Positions 1 to 12,332 are shown, numbered from the stretch's first letter. The stretch is DNA of 64,000 bases from Neolentinus lepideus HHB14362 ss-1 (GCA_001632425.1 KV425572.1:276566-340565); one strand, 5' to 3'. Notes: generated by a model not told the origin, from the letters alone. Numbers and translations are program-made.

Positions 1-803
1 GGAAGCTGATGTGGCGTTGTGGGATCAGATCGATCCTTATTGAAGGGAACGCCCGGTTTCACGCTGCTGCGAACGCTCCCACGGATCAGTACTGTCATGA
101 CTCGACTATGGTCTGAGAACATCTTTATCTGCACCTACTTCTCGAAGAGATTGTCTTACTTCGATATTTTCCCGATATGCTCAGGTTTTTGCCAGTCTTC
201 GGTTCCTTGAATACTTATTGTCCAGATGTTCATTCGGAATTGTCTCGTGTGTTCTACCCCTGCTCCAATAGACCATTATGGCGCCTCCGTAAGAATGAAA
301 GAAGCTTTTAATCTGCCTGAACTTTCCGTCTCGAGGTGGCTGTACTTCACAGCTGAATTGGGTCAGAACGAAGGACGGAAAGATCGAGGCTCAGCTACGC
401 TTTGGGTTTGATCCCAGTTTGCTTTACCCAGGTGTCGCCCTCTTGGACCTTTTTGTTCACCCTATTTTGTCGTTCTTCCTCCGGAGTCTCTTCCCCCGTT
501 GCCTCGTTATTCTCCTGATTCAGGCCTCTCGACCACTGGGTATCGAATGAAGACGTGGCTCTCCGTTATCTGCAGTGCCACGAGGATGTCACCTACGAGG
601 CGAAACATGAACGAGAAGACAGAACCTGAGTGTCGCTCCTGGGGCAAAAATGATACGTGCGGCATCTGCTGGATATATAAGTGGATGGTACGTTGGCATT
701 CGCTCCCCATCCATTCGCTACATAAGTCTTTCAAACATGCCGCGTCTGACATCTATCTCGGCCTAATCCGAAGGAACCAACCGAATTCTTTCCACTGGTC
801 CTT

Positions 804-887
804 TCGCCAAACTCGTAGAACCATAAACCTTCGACTGTGGTGTGCGCGTGCCACAGTCGGAGATTTGTGGTTCTACGAGTTTGGCGA
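804..887. repeat. Inverted repeat / hairpin, 37-bp arms
   Basis: Arms 804-840 and 851-887 are reverse complements except at three positions, all transitions, and are separated by a 10-nt loop. In a + strand transcript two of the three mismatches would be G.U pairs and one a C.A mismatch, so the fold stays almost fully paired. It could be a small foldback element or the source of a hairpin RNA. No target duplication is evident. Confidence 0.75.
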
Positions 888-1096
888 GAGACCCCTCTTT
901 GACTCGAAGACATTGGTGGTTTTAATAAAGATCGGTAGGTGTCTTACTGGTATTTCTGCGACTCCTTCGTCGCCCTGATGAGATGTTTCCATGAAATCTT
1001 CAGTCTACCCATAAGACGGTAGACGAAATGAACGGCATTCGATCCCGATGGCGACCCTCAAAGCTCTTGGCGGTCGACAGACTGTACTCGACTGCA

Positions 1097-1150
1097 AGGC
1101 GGTATCGCTACCCTAATCCACACGTGTGGATTAGGGTGGCGATACTGCCT
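1097..1150. repeat. Loopless inverted repeat, 27-bp arms
   Basis: The arms 1097-1123 and 1124-1150 meet at the centre CACGTG without a spacer. They differ at two positions, and both would be G.U wobbles in a + strand RNA. This is the second foldback structure within 350 bp. No coding gene overlaps it convincingly. Confidence 0.75.
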
Positions 1151-1603
1151 CTCCACACCAGCGGCTTTTTAAAATGTACGGATGTACAGTTACTGGCTCT
1201 CGAGCAAGAATGTCAAGCTTTCGCGGAAGAGCACGCTATGAATGATGCCCCTCCGAAATCATACGAACCCCAAATTCCAACCCCGATTTAGAGTCTTCTG
1301 ACTGCAAGTACCTACGATATATTTTGTTTAGGTATTCGTCTTACGGTACAGGCACATAAACCTGTTCACAATTATTGACTAGCTTGTCATTCATTATATG
1401 CGGCATTGTAGTAGACGTAATCGAGATCGTGAAATGGAGACGTGAGCGCATGCGATGTATGTATGTACGAGTAGTGTGATGATGTGAGAGCAGACCGAGA
1501 ATGAGAGCCGAGAAGGACGAGTAGAAATGTGAGTCGAGAGGGACCAGAGCACTGTTCACGAGTTCATATGGTCAGGCCTCTTCCACAAGATCGTTGAAAG
1601 TTA

Positions 1604-3749
1604 TCACTCACCCACACTGGCCGTAGTCCAAAAAAAGCGAAGGAAATGAAGGGACATCACGTGAGGTCTAGAGACTAACAAAAGAAATAAGTACACCTCC
1701 GCCAGACCACATAGCAAAGCACTTACACTGCTCCCACTCGCATCTCTACTCCGATTCCCCCACGTATGCCTCTTCGGCCGCGAAATCCTGAAATACTCCG
1801 TGATCGTCTTCTTCAGCTGCGGCGTCGACGCCCCTCTCTTCAGCAGCCCATTCCTCCTGTCCTCGCGGGGCGTTGGGCTCGGTATGGACTCGCGGATCGA
1901 CGAGTCGATCGAGTCCCTTTCTCTCCTGTCAGCGGGCGAGGGGCCTTGCATGGAGAACACCCGACTTGGCCCGGGGACAGGCGCGGATGCCATTCCGCGA
2001 TCCTCGTGCGACAGCGGGCGGCCCCGTTTGTATGCCGGGGAGGCATCGAACATCCCGTTATCGATAGGCGAGTCTTGATCGCTGCTGTACGCGGGCGGGA
2101 ACTCCGACTGGACGTGTGGCGCTGAGAACGGATGGTTGTGGATTCCAAACGTGTCTCCTTCTGGTATACAGAGCAGCGGTCAGCTTCGCGCGATAGACAC
2201 TTGACCGCACGGGTTACTACTAACCGTCAAAATCCCGCGCGCCAACCCGCCCGCTCAACATATCGCCAACCTCGATGGTCGACGTGCGCTGACCCGGTGC
2301 GAGCGTGTTCCTGCTCCCGTTATCCAGCTCCAAGAACGACGCACCCTTAGCAGCGCTCTGCACAGAATCTACTCGCAAGCGCGGGACAGGCGGCATCTCC
2401 TCTGCATCCACCGCCCACGGCACTTGATTTCTGCTCCCAGCCCTACTGCGACTTCTACTCCTGCTCCTTTGCCTTCTAAGCTCGTCGTCCGACGGTGTCG
2501 TGACAATATCGTCCACGACATTTTTCGGCAAACGCAGGCTCGCCTTGCTCACTTGCACACTGCGCTTCCTTGCGCTGCGTACCCGGGCAAGGCGGCTTGC
2601 ACTCGTCGCAGTGCTCGCGATACTCGCCTTGCTGAGCCGCTTGCTCGCCTTACTCGTCATATCGTCTAGAGTTTTTTCTTGCGTGGGTGAGGTCGTTAGT
2701 TTAGCTTTCGTTACGTGGCCAGTCCCGATGACGCCCATTACCTGCGCCATGGCGACGCTGTTCATCGTGTTTTCAATCGCCTCTGCTTCGAAGACAGAGT
2801 GGGTCGTGAAATTCGTCTCCTCGTCATCGTCCGCCTCTTCCGCAATCCCTTCTGCGCAGCGCCAGGCTTCCTCGAGCTCGGCCTCGAGCTCCTCCACGCG
2901 TTTTCGCGCAGCGCGAAGTTCCTCCGTTCGCTTCTTATACGATGCGTTGAGCTTCCGGAGGGCAACCGCTAGTGCGGAGGACTGGTGGATCTCTTGCAGA
3001 CAAGACATTTGATGCTCATGCGTTGTAGACCGGAGGATGGTGATAGCGTGCTCGTCAAGGGTACCTACCAAGGAACTGAGTTGAGAGACAAGGGTCTTGA
3101 GGGTTTTGGTACTCTCGGAGTCGGAGTCATCCTGCATATGGGCATGGGAGTGGAGAGATTGAACGAGCATGTTACGTCTATGTGCGAGGAACTTGTACTG
3201 CGCCTGGGCGGAGAAGCGAGTAGACTCCGACTGCTCTCTCTGCTTGGGCATCTCAGCATCGAGGGTCTCTAGTGATAGCAGTCGCAGGTGTGATTCCTGC
3301 GCAGTCTGTTTGATGGCCCGCGACACTATCTGCTGCAGCTGATCGGAGCTAAACGTCCATCGCGCTGCCTCCAGAGGCAGTCCCTTGAACGCTACTGGTG
3401 GAATATCGAAGCTCACAGGAGCTGGGAAAGGCAAGGGCGTCACCTGGACCTTGCGTGCTGACGGCGGAGGTACCTGAACGGACTTGTCGGCAGTGCTAGT
3501 GGCACTGTGAACGAAAGGCGCCGCACGCGCCTCGTAGATGGGCAGTAATGCCGACGACGGCTCAGTTGCAGACGGCGATGGGCTGTGAGTCCAGTACGAG
3601 TCGGATGGGGAGTCGGTCTGGATGAGGGACGCTTTTGAGGGCGGCTTGCGGAGGCGGGGACCGCCAGGCAGTGGTGGGCGACTACGAGGGCTGCTCGAGG
3701 ACATTGTTGCCGACGACGGGGTAAGGAAGTCGGGGGCTGGGTAGTCCAT
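1604..3749 (-). CDS. Coiled-coil protein of unknown function
   Basis: I do not recognise the family. The first exon runs 3749-2225 from the ATG reading MDYPAPDF. An intron at 2224-2161 (GT-AG, 64 bp) joins it in frame to an exon from 2160 that continues past 1730. The open frame extends upstream of 3749, but without an ATG and beside an AG acceptor-like site, so an extra 5' exon is possible. The protein has a Ser/Pro-rich N-terminus, a central region of charged heptads centred on a run of R/E residues (ARKRVEELEAELEEA) predicted to form a coiled coil, then basic Ser-rich segments with an RSRSRSRSRAGSR run. A GTAAGT donor at 1726 may remove the last part, in which case the stop falls between 1657 and 1608; unspliced it is at 1604. 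Composition suggests a cytoskeletal, septal or nuclear scaffold, but that is inference. Confidence 0.7.
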
Positions 3750-3819
3750 ACCGTGCTGGTAGAGGGAGACGGTGGGAGCGCAGAGCAGGCCACTTAGCGC
3801 CGCGCCTGTCGCGAACAAA

Positions 3820-5175
3820 CAGGTTCGGAAACATTGTGTAATGATGGTTGATGGGAATCCGACAAACCAGGAAAGTCCTCAATTAACCTCGAACCTAATC
3901 TCACATCGTAAAACGTGGCACACTGCTTCCCACGACTTGTTTGCCGCCTCTTCTCCCTCGACGCCACAAACATGGAAAATAACAGTAAGCCTCATTCAAT
4001 GTGAGGAAGACTAAGTACTTGGATAATGAAACAAATACCTTCAAGACACGAAGCTCTCCTTGGGGTCTGGTAGGACTCAACCTACCCAATAACTAACTCT
4101 AGGAAGCAGATGACCTCCTCGGCTACTAAGCGTCTAACTCTTTCCTCCATCTGGCACTAGCTGTCCTCTGCACTGGTATGATATCACCGATACGATAACT
4201 ACGTAGGGAATCCCATTTCTCAATACCGCTATTCATCAACATCATGCTGTGGCCCCAGGATCTAATCGCCCACGCATCTCCCTTTGCTGCAATGCAGTGA
4301 GACGTGTTGTATCAAGGCAGATCCACCAAATATATGTTATAGTTGGCAGCATCGCCTCCAATCTGTTTCATCGACCCTAGCTGTAAACGTCCGTGCTTAA
4401 CTTTGTTCCAAGCTATTCCGGGCCCGTCGGCGCAGCCACAGTATACGCTGTATACCCTTCTCATCTCGTCCATCTACTGTGACCCAGCAGATACACAATT
4501 CTATGTACCAATCAATCAGTCTAGATACTTACAAGATCGAATTCACTCTTCGCAGATGCCCGTACGGCGTCTTATTATACGCCGGCCACAATATGCCCTC
4601 GTATATTCCCGTAATTCCCTGCTCGCCATCCCGAAGAAGCACCGGAAGTCAATTAAGTGCACCGGAACTCCCACCCGAAGTCATATGTATTCTCCAAGGC
4701 ACAGGCACAAAGGCACTTTTGTCCGGGTCGACGTGAAACGTCGAGCTCGCCGGTGTACGCCCGTCTATTTCACCGATCCTCCAGCGATACGCCCATGCCA
4801 GGACTGTACTTTCCACTCACGTTGCAAGAGTTATTCCTGGTCGCCGAAGTCGTGCCTGATGAACGAAAAGGCCCCTTGCGAGACTCTCACAGTGCTATCT
4901 GAGCGCCCGAGGTTACTTGCTTGACGTTCTCCCGCGACCGTCGCGAGGCCAATAGGGACGCAAACTCTGTTGTCCATCCGGCGGTCAAGGAGGAGGCCTG
5001 GGATTATCGCATTCTAGGCCACTCAGACTATCTTTCGGAACGACCCCTCTGGCTTCTACGAGTACTATTTCCACTTGGATGTCAGTCCCATTTCCACATG
5101 CTGGCAGATACATCAGGACTTCTTCACGGGCGCTCCCGAGCAAATCCGAAGACTCTCACTTAGGTGATTATCAGT
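3820..5175. other. Intergenic stretch without a recognisable gene
   Basis: The region lies between the 5' end of the coiled-coil gene and a MITE. A 193-codon ORF at 4343-4924 has neither domain nor sensible composition, and its two alternative frames are open over similar lengths. I see no RNA gene. Confidence 0.4.
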
Positions 5176-5177
5176 TA

Positions 5178-5723
5178 CAGTCGACTCTCTCATAACCCAT
5201 ACGGGTCCGTGGACGTCCCAAAGTATGGGTTATTGCAGAGTATGGGTTGCGAGAGAGGTCATTAAAATATCATTAAAATACAAATTATATATATACAGGA
5301 ATTAATACTATTAGAAGGTTCTATAATACCATGAATGAGTGTTTCGAGCAAAGTAATCGGTAATCTGGCATCGAGAACTGATTCCAGCTCCCTGATTTGC
5401 TCATCCACGTGACTTCCTCGTCTGATATGTGGTGACATGAAGGGTTGCGAGCAGCATACGGTCCCTTCCGAATATCATACCATATGAGTCTCAGCTGTAG
5501 ATCTAATATTTCTGGTCCATTGTTGCATCAAATATAGTAAATTCTGCCCAAAATGAAATAAATGTATGGGTTATGATTGGCTTAGAGGCCATGGGTTATG
5601 GAGTATTGCAGAGATATGGGTTGTCACGTAAATTAATTAGGAACCAACTTGGTGGACACAAAAATGTATGGGTTAGAACAGAGTATGGGTTGTTAGAGAG
5701 ATGGGTTATGAGAGAGACGACTG
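5178..5723. mobile_element. MITE with 23-bp TIRs and TA target duplication
   Basis: The left terminus 5178-5200 begins CAGTCGACTCTCTCATAACC. The reverse complement of the right terminus 5701-5723 matches it at 22 of 23 positions. Both ends are flanked by TA (5176-5177 and 5724-5725), the target duplication of the Tc1/mariner superfamily, and the CAGT start resembles pogo/Fot-type termini. The interior carries about eight copies of the motif TATGGGTT, in both orientations, as subterminal repeats. There is no transposase ORF, so the element is non-autonomous. Superfamily assignment is inference from TSD and termini only. Confidence 0.75.
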
Positions 5724-6452
5724 TACGACGAAGACGTACGCAGATTGCGACCGGTACCCACATGCAGACCCACACACGTCTCCAGTCAATTTACTCAGGT
5801 TATTCAGATATACGAATACATGGTCTCACCCGGACAAACAGTGGCATTCGATGACGTTTCACTCTCTCTGTACAACAGTGCTAGCACATTCTGGATATAA
5901 GAAGGATTCAAGCATCGATGCGCCCAGCGCTCCAAGATCAAGAACGCGAGGCTCCTTTACCGGCTCCCGCACAACCCCGAAACCTGTCGTGCTGGTTAAA
6001 TGTGGCTCACCGAGACCACCGAAATGCCGTTGTCCATCATGCATGCATGCCCAACACTAGCACAGACACCCACAATTCTACAAATGGCACATAGACAATT
6101 GGGCGCGCTCTCAGACTGGAATAAGATAGATGCTTCGACCAACGTTATCTAGAACCCATCGCAGTGGGCGGTATCTCAAGTTCGCCGCATACACATGACG
6201 GAGCTGCACCCTAATTTTCTTGTCTTCTCCCGACATTCAAGGAGGCGTAGTTTTGTAGTTGCCGGACTAGGCGTCCCTCCATGCAAATAGCGTCCACGAC
6301 CTAACGTTAATTAACCCACGTTCCCCACATCTTGAGCTTGAGGTCTCGCCGATCATAGATCCCTTGAACGCGATAATCAACTTCTATAATTAATGAGCCG
6401 AATACATGTACTATACAGTTAATTATACAAGCCACGTCCGGATCTCAACTTA

Positions 6453-7622
6453 TCACTTCTCTTCTGCACCGACCTTGGATAAGGCGATAGCTCCATTGTT
6501 CCCAATAACAGTGAACTTGTGTCCATCCTCACCTTCAGAGGTGGGCTTGACCTCTGGAGGAATGGCACTACTACCCAGCTCTCCGGCAATCCGTATGCTC
6601 TTCGCCAGTACGGACACCTAAAAGCAGTGTCAAGACGAGCTGCGCGCAACGAGTGGCAAGACACGTACGTCGATGGCGATGCCCGAGTTCACGTACTTCT
6701 GGAGCGCCGAAGCGACAGGACTACATGAGCGCAAACGTGAGAGGCAAATAATGAATCAAGTGCAACGCAAAGTACGTACGTGAACAGGCCTTCCAGCAGT
6801 CTGCGCTCGTTACGCTCGGCGCCCTGCAAGAATCCTGGGCGGAAGATGATGGTGTCTTGGTACCCTAACGAGGCAAGCGCTAGCTCAGTGAGGCCTTTGC
6901 TCCTGTTTATGGAAGTTCAGATTAATCAGTAGGTGCACACAGGTCGTACAAGAATCACGGACTTCGGGTATAAGAATGGTGAACTAGCGTTCGCGCCGGT
7001 GCTCTACAAGTAACAAAGAGTAAGGACTATTGACAGTGACATGTGAAAGGCAAGGAGATACCCACAGACAGATAGACGAGCCGCTGCTTGTGCTCGGGAT
7101 CATCGGTCTTCGCTGCTCGGGCGGCATTTACGACGTATCTAGCAAGTCGACGGTTTTAGCTATTCCGATCATGCATTACACCGCCGGCTCAAAAGGCTCA
7201 CTCTCTGTCAATCTTCTCGAAGGCAGCAGCACTCCCTGCCTTCGCTCTCGAAGTCCCCAGACTGATAATCACCTCTTATTGTAGTGCAATTCGATAATAT
7301 TAGCTTGAGGACGTACGTGATGTAGACAACATCCCAGCGTCCCTCTCCCAACCCCGCCTCTTCAATCTTCTCGAAATCAATCGTCTTCTGCTCCAGCTTC
7401 TCCTTGCCAGTAGTGATGCTATCAAGCGAGGTCCCTCTGCGTCCATATTCGCCCACACGAGTGAAGTACGACGAGCCGAGGAGCTCTCGCAGGAGATGCT
7501 TACCCGTCGCACCGGTTGCGCCAAGGATGAGTGCAGATTTACCACTAGCTAAGTGTTTTAACAGAGATACATAAATTACGAGGACGCTCTGAAATAAACC
7601 GAAGATTATGCCTACCTGCCAT
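6453..7622 (-). CDS. FMP52: FMP52-like NAD(P)-binding protein (TIP30/HTATIP2 family)
   Basis: This is a short-chain-dehydrogenase-like Rossmann protein of the fungal FMP52 family, located at the mitochondrial outer membrane in yeast. A 7-nt first exon, ATGGCAG (7622-7616), is spliced to 7548, giving MAASGKSALILGATGATGKH, so the GxxGxxG dinucleotide motif sits at the extreme N-terminus as the family expects. Further exons include 7548-7317 and 7261-7202, then exons carrying YVVNAA, QRLVYLS, SKGLTELALASLGYQDT, FRPGFLQGAERNERRLLEGL and the C-terminus ending VGAEEK at 6453. All junctions are GT-AG and in frame. The catalytic-type Tyr-Lys around YxxxK is partly obscured by an intron (LYP...SKG). 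Length fits the family (about 230-250 aa). An alternative upstream ATG at 7730 is possible but would need an extra exon. Confidence 0.85.
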
Positions 7623-8124
7623 GTCCAAGAAATGCGTAGGGTTCGTTTCGCGAGAGATGCTACATAGCTGACGTCTGCTTACGAATTGGTTTGTCACTGC
7701 ACCTTTCGCTGACACATCACACCGAAACATGACTGTTGTTCTCGGAGCATCGAACGAACTTGTTCTCTACCATTGCACGAGGACAATTTATCTGACACCA
7801 TTCCACTTCCAAGCAGTGTACGCTGGTATTTAAACTGGTGTTCATTGTTAAATGGTTGTAGTACTCTCATAAGTTATGATGGGATTGATGACGTATGTAG
7901 GTGATCCGCGTCCGACCGCATCGGATTGATACTAAAAACAGGTACAGCAACGGTTCGCGGACTTTGACGATGATGGAGATCGATCAAGCTGACCGAGATT
8001 TGAGAGCATTTGAGAAACGCGACCGTAGGAAATGATATCAAATAGCCATGAAATTACAGTGGTCGAAGGCACTATAGTATGCAAGCAGATCTTATGATGA
8101 GGGAAATACGCCTCTAAAGATAAT
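7623..8124. other. Intergenic spacer between FMP52 promoter and YTP1-like 3' end
   Basis: This 500-bp spacer contains the FMP52 promoter and the 3' end of the YTP1-like gene. No additional gene, repeat or RNA is apparent; ORFs here are short and overlap the last exon of the neighbour in other frames. Confidence 0.4.
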
Positions 8125-10136
8125 TTAATCCTCATCCTCTCCGATGATATGCGCCGTGATTGGGGTCTCGACTTCGCCATTTGGCACGGGAGCGTACCAT
8201 CTCGGTCCGTTGATCCCGTGGGGGAGCATCTCAATGTTTTCAACAGTTTTTGCGGAAGTGGACTCTGATGCGTTACGACCACTTGTAGCATAGAGATGGA
8301 TGAGGAATAAAATGTGGGTATACAAGATGAAGGCAAAGCTGCATTGAGAGTTGAAGGATCAGTGATGATAGGTGAGAGAACAGAGGTATGTGCGACGGAC
8401 CTGAACATGATCAGGATATACGTAACGTGGTCCATACCGTTATCATGCACAAATTCGAGCTCTTCATCTGTCGCGGACATGAACAATAATCTGTGCAGAA
8501 GTCAGGAGGGTCGGGTACTAGGGCTAGCAGTAATGAGAACGTACCCAGCGGTGACAAGTAACTGAAAGACATAGCACTCAGTGTCCAACGAAAGTTGTGC
8601 GAAGACGGGTTCACTCACAAATGGAGGAAAATGCCTGAACGCTTTTCCAGCTTTCGCAGGTCCACTTCCCTTAGCGAAGAACCCACCACTGTAGTCCCAG
8701 CTGTTGGACTCATCGCCCGCCAGTGTATGTTCGCTATGTGTATCTCCGTCCGAATCCGATGCCGGGTTGGAGACTTTAGATGGGATGAAGCAAATCTCGA
8801 TGATGCGGGAGATGCCGGCCAGTATTAAGGTCCAACCAAAGGTAGAGTGCACCTGGCCAAGAAAGGGTAAGAATAAATCGAGTCCATGAATGACGATTGA
8901 ACATGTTAAATGTGAACGCACCTTCGTGGAAATCATTAAAGCCTGCGCATGTTCTGACATGGCCCATCCTGTCAAGGCAATACTGGATAGCGTAAAATTT
9001 AGCACGATCCTAACAGAGCAAACTTACATCAAGCCTGGGACAACGCTCCGCTGGACGAAAAGCCGTCACGTTAGACGAGTAAGAAGAGAATAGTGAGTAA
9101 GACCAACATTGTTGTTTCGGGACAGGAAGACACCCATTGCACCACCTGCCCACCCTGATGAAACTGTCACAATGACACTCGGACGAGATTGGAAGTACAG
9201 TACTTACAAAGGACGCCCATGATACTAGGAAAGAGTCAACTTCTGAAGTACTCAATAATATAATGAAACTTACGTATGCTGCATGTCCTTCACAGACCAC
9301 GAGCCGCCCTGGTGTTCGGTGAAAGTATTCACTAAGTTACCGTTAACTCAGCTCAACTGTGATGAAGATAGGAAATGTACCGATGCCCCAGAGCAGGATA
9401 ACCCACGAGTCCCACCATTCCGGACTGCGACCGGTCCTTCGTATCCAGTTCTCTCCAACTATTAATAGAATGGCCATTATGACGCCATATGCAATGAAAC
9501 CACTACCCTGCAAATGTTTTCAGAGATGCGGATTTCAAAGTAGACCGAATGTCGCGCACCATGATATAGTGGGCCAAACACTGGTTGATGTGTCCGCCGC
9601 GGCAATATCCTCGGAAGGTGATCGCGCCAAACAGCATCTGCACCCATCCCAGTACAGGGTATGCCTTTCCAACTACACCGTGGAGTTTCACTGCCCAAGG
9701 CCGTAACGACTGTTCGTGGATGTGGAGCTTCAAATAGATGCCGAGTACAATCTGGGTAAGGATAGGGAGGAACAGGATGGTGGCGAGCGTTCCATGCGCT
9801 GAAGCAGGAAATTGACGTCCTTTGTGAGAGTGTCCAAGGATATAGCCGCCGAAAGTCAGAACAAAACCTGTACTCTGTCAGAAGCCATGGGCGTCGTCCG
9901 CCGAAGTCGCCAAGACTTCCGGGACTCACCTGAAGGGGTACATGCCATCTACTCTTCGTCATACCCAGTACCATGCCCATCGGGAACAGTATTCCCCATA
10001 CGAACGCCTGTAGTGCCATGTGTATCCACAAAACCGAGTCGACCGGCGCGTTCATCTGCACCTCGGTAAGGTCATCATGGTGTTCGTGAGCGGCTACCGG
10101 CAGAGCCAGGGCAAGTATGATCGGTAGAGCGTTCAT
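8125..10136 (-). CDS. YTP1-like multispanning membrane protein (DUF2427 + Ytp1 domains)
   Basis: The gene reads as a fungal integral membrane protein with an N-terminal DUF2427-type region and a C-terminal Ytp1 region; the molecular role is unknown in the family. Exon 1 starts at 10136 with a signal-anchor ([20 protein letters not shown]) and the first membrane span around [18 protein letters not shown]. Later exons carry [91 protein letters not shown] and [20 protein letters not shown], the last typical of Ytp1. The protein ends with an acidic tail, GEDED. Several 50-60 bp GT-AG introns interrupt the gene; one follows VPLQ. Histidines on the luminal segments resemble those of b561/ferric-reductase-like folds, which is inference. 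Shares a roughly 1-kb divergent promoter region with the lipase. Confidence 0.85.
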
Positions 10137-11114
10137 TATAGTCGGTACAACAGATAAGGATATAGGTTACAAGGGCGATGCCCAGCTCAGCGCCGCTGAC
10201 AGCGTACACGGCCAGGAATATGATAAATCAGACCGCGGAGAGGGGGAAAGGTGTTGTGGGAAAGCAGCACGTTCTGCGAAATTACTACTTCGGCTCTGGC
10301 CGACGCCGAATTTTGCCTCCTTCACATCACCCCAGTTGCAGTTGTTAGGAAATCTCAACTTTAACAACTTGATAGCTAAGATCGACAGATATCAGGAGGC
10401 ATTAATGTATGGAAGAGGGGACGACAGGGCGACTTCAAATAAGAGTCGAAACGCCTCTCACCCTGCTGTCCCCGGGTCAATTACAGCTTCCTCCGTTTGT
10501 AATTTCCATCGACACAAGTCTGAAGGTTCCCGCTGCTTGCTGATTCCCTTGTTCTTCGCTGCTGCATGCCAAGGTGCCACATCTCTTGGCAGTGATTGTT
10601 CCAGAAAGGGTGATAACGATGGTGCATAGTGCAAGACCCTTTCACTGGTAGCTGCGGTGCACCGATCGCACGTTTCGCCTTGGTCAGCCTTCGAGCTTCA
10701 AGTTAGACCTTTCGTATTATTGCATGAAGCCTTGCAATACATGAAATACAATTTGAACGTCCTCGGGACCGCTGGTGTCGTGGGACTGACCGGCCATGCG
10801 AGCAGCACAGGGTTGTTCTCATCCGCGGCCGCCGATGAATACAATTGTCTCATTGAAATGTTTTTCTCGGTCCTTCCCTCAGTGAACGTTCGTCCTCAAT
10901 GCACATGCAGGAGTCGGGCAGCACTGCTTCTCAAGATCTCAAGTCCCGCAAAGACCACTCTACGGACTCAATATCCTGTTTAAAAGCACCCGTACCCGTT
11001 TGCATTTCACATTATCCGCCGATTCTTCGCACAGGATGTCGCTGGCATGTCTAATGTCTCTGACGTCGAACTCGTCACCATGTGTGCCCGAAACGCACGG
11101 GTCTGCTTCACCAG
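10137..11114. other. Divergent promoter region, YTP1-like gene / lipase
   Basis: About 1 kb separates two divergent genes. ORFs inside it (for example 10117-10629 and 10657-10983) lack domains and splice context, so I read it as regulatory spacer with nothing else recognisable. Confidence 0.4.
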
Positions 11115-11122
11115 ATATATAT
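11115..11122 (+). promoter_or_regulatory. TATA-like box upstream of the lipase
   Basis: The sequence TATATATC lies about 70 bp before the lipase ATG, a usual distance for a fungal TATA element. Position and composition are the only evidence. Confidence 0.4.
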
Positions 11123-11190
11123 CGACAACATCCTAGACGAAAATCCAACAGCCTTCTCTGGCTTGCCTCAATTCCGGGACTAGTCCAGCC

Positions 11191-12332
11191 ATGTTCAAGG
11201 CTCTCCTACTCGTGTCCCTCGCCTTGACGGTATTCGCAGCCCCGGCGAGGCGGCAGAGCATCACCACACTTTCGACGACTCAGATTGAGACGTACAAGCC
11301 ATATACGTGGTATGCGAGCACGGCTTATTGCGCGCCATCGACGACGATTACTTGGTCGTGCGGATCGAATTGTGAGGCCAACGCGGGTTTTGAACCGGTT
11401 GCGAGTGGTGGAGATGGCGCTGTTATTCAATACTGTGAGTAATTTTATTTTGAACTTGGTCTTTCTGTGGGCTGCGGTAAAACGCCAGGCATAGAGAAGG
11501 TAGCTGACGCTCTTTGTAGGGTATGTTGGGTATGATCCCAACCTGAAGACAGTCATTGTCGCGCATCAGGGGACGGATGTGTCGGATATGTAAGTATAAT
11601 GTTGGCCTCCTGCTACGTGCTGATAATTATACTCGATTTGGTTAGTGTTCCTCTTCTCGAAGACGCCGATATTGTTATGGAGACACTGGATCCGTCTCTC
11701 TTTCCCGGAGTGAGCTCCTCAATTGAGGTGCACTCGGGCTTCGCCGCTACGCAAGCAGGGTAAGTCTATATCTCTTCCTCGTCCACGAGAACATCATTAA
11801 TCAACCTGTCTCCGTTCCAGCTCTGCCCCTGACGTTCTCTCAGCGGTCAAGACCGCCATATCCAAGTACAGCACCAACACCATCACCGTCACCGGGCACT
11901 CCCTCGGCGCCGCCATCGCACTCCTCGACTACGTCTATCTCAGGGTCCAGCTCTCGTCGGTAACGGTGAAAATGATCGGGTACGGCTTGCCGCGCGTGGG
12001 CAACCAGGCGTTCGCCGATTATGTTGATGCAATAGGCGGGATAACGCATATCAACAACAAGGAGGACCCCGTTCCGATTCTGCCTGGTCGATTCTTGGGA
12101 TTCCACCACCCGAGTGGGGAGATCCATATTCAGGACTCGGGAGCGTGGGATGCGTGCCCTGGTGAGTGTCGGAAACTTTCCTGCACCTCGACTTAGAGGG
12201 TGCGCGACTGACTGTGCTGCAGGCCAGGATAACACGAGTGATCTGTGCGAGGTCGGAGACGTGCCTAATATTTTTGAGAGCAAGGAGAGCGATCATGATG
12301 GACCCTATGATGGCGTCGAGATGGGTTGCTAA
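11191..12332 (+). CDS. Secreted fungal class-3 lipase (alpha/beta hydrolase)
   Basis: Extracellular triacylglycerol lipase or feruloyl-esterase-like enzyme of the fungal lipase_3 family. Five exons: 11191-11434, 11520-11589, 11646-11759, 11821-12161 and 12223-12332; all junctions are GT-AG and in frame. The protein starts with a signal peptide (MFKALLLVSLALTVFAAPARRQ) followed by the usual STTQIETYKPYTWYASTAYC segment. An oxyanion-region motif, VIVAHQGTD, precedes the nucleophile elbow TVTGHSLGAAIA; the catalytic Asp is likely the D in NNKEDPVPILP, and the His is in FHHPSGEIHI. Cysteines near the N-terminus (YC, SC, NC) and the C-terminal ACPG / LCEV / GC match the disulfide pattern of secreted relatives. 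Length, about 290 aa, is normal. A decayed second copy follows at about 12976. Confidence 0.92.

Larger units (their letters stand above)
1..1603. other. Gene-poor stretch with two foldback hairpins
   Basis: I see no convincing gene here. The short ORFs lack recognisable domains, sensible splice signals or coding-like composition. The only structured elements are the two inverted repeats listed separately (804-887 and 1097-1150). The stretch lies downstream (3') of the minus-strand coiled-coil gene. Confidence 0.5.

Noticed and set aside
4343..4924. 193-codon + strand ORF
   Set aside because: No domain, many Cys/Arg/Pro of random type, and other frames are open over similar lengths; no splice or promoter context.
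7545..7730. MFRCDVSA... as the FMP52 N-terminus
   Set aside because: It does not join in frame to the Rossmann exon without a stop; the 7-nt ATGGCAG exon gives the expected family start.
10167..10629. Plus and minus ORFs between the YTP1-like gene and the lipase
   Set aside because: Short, domain-free and contradictory in strand; the region is better read as a divergent promoter.
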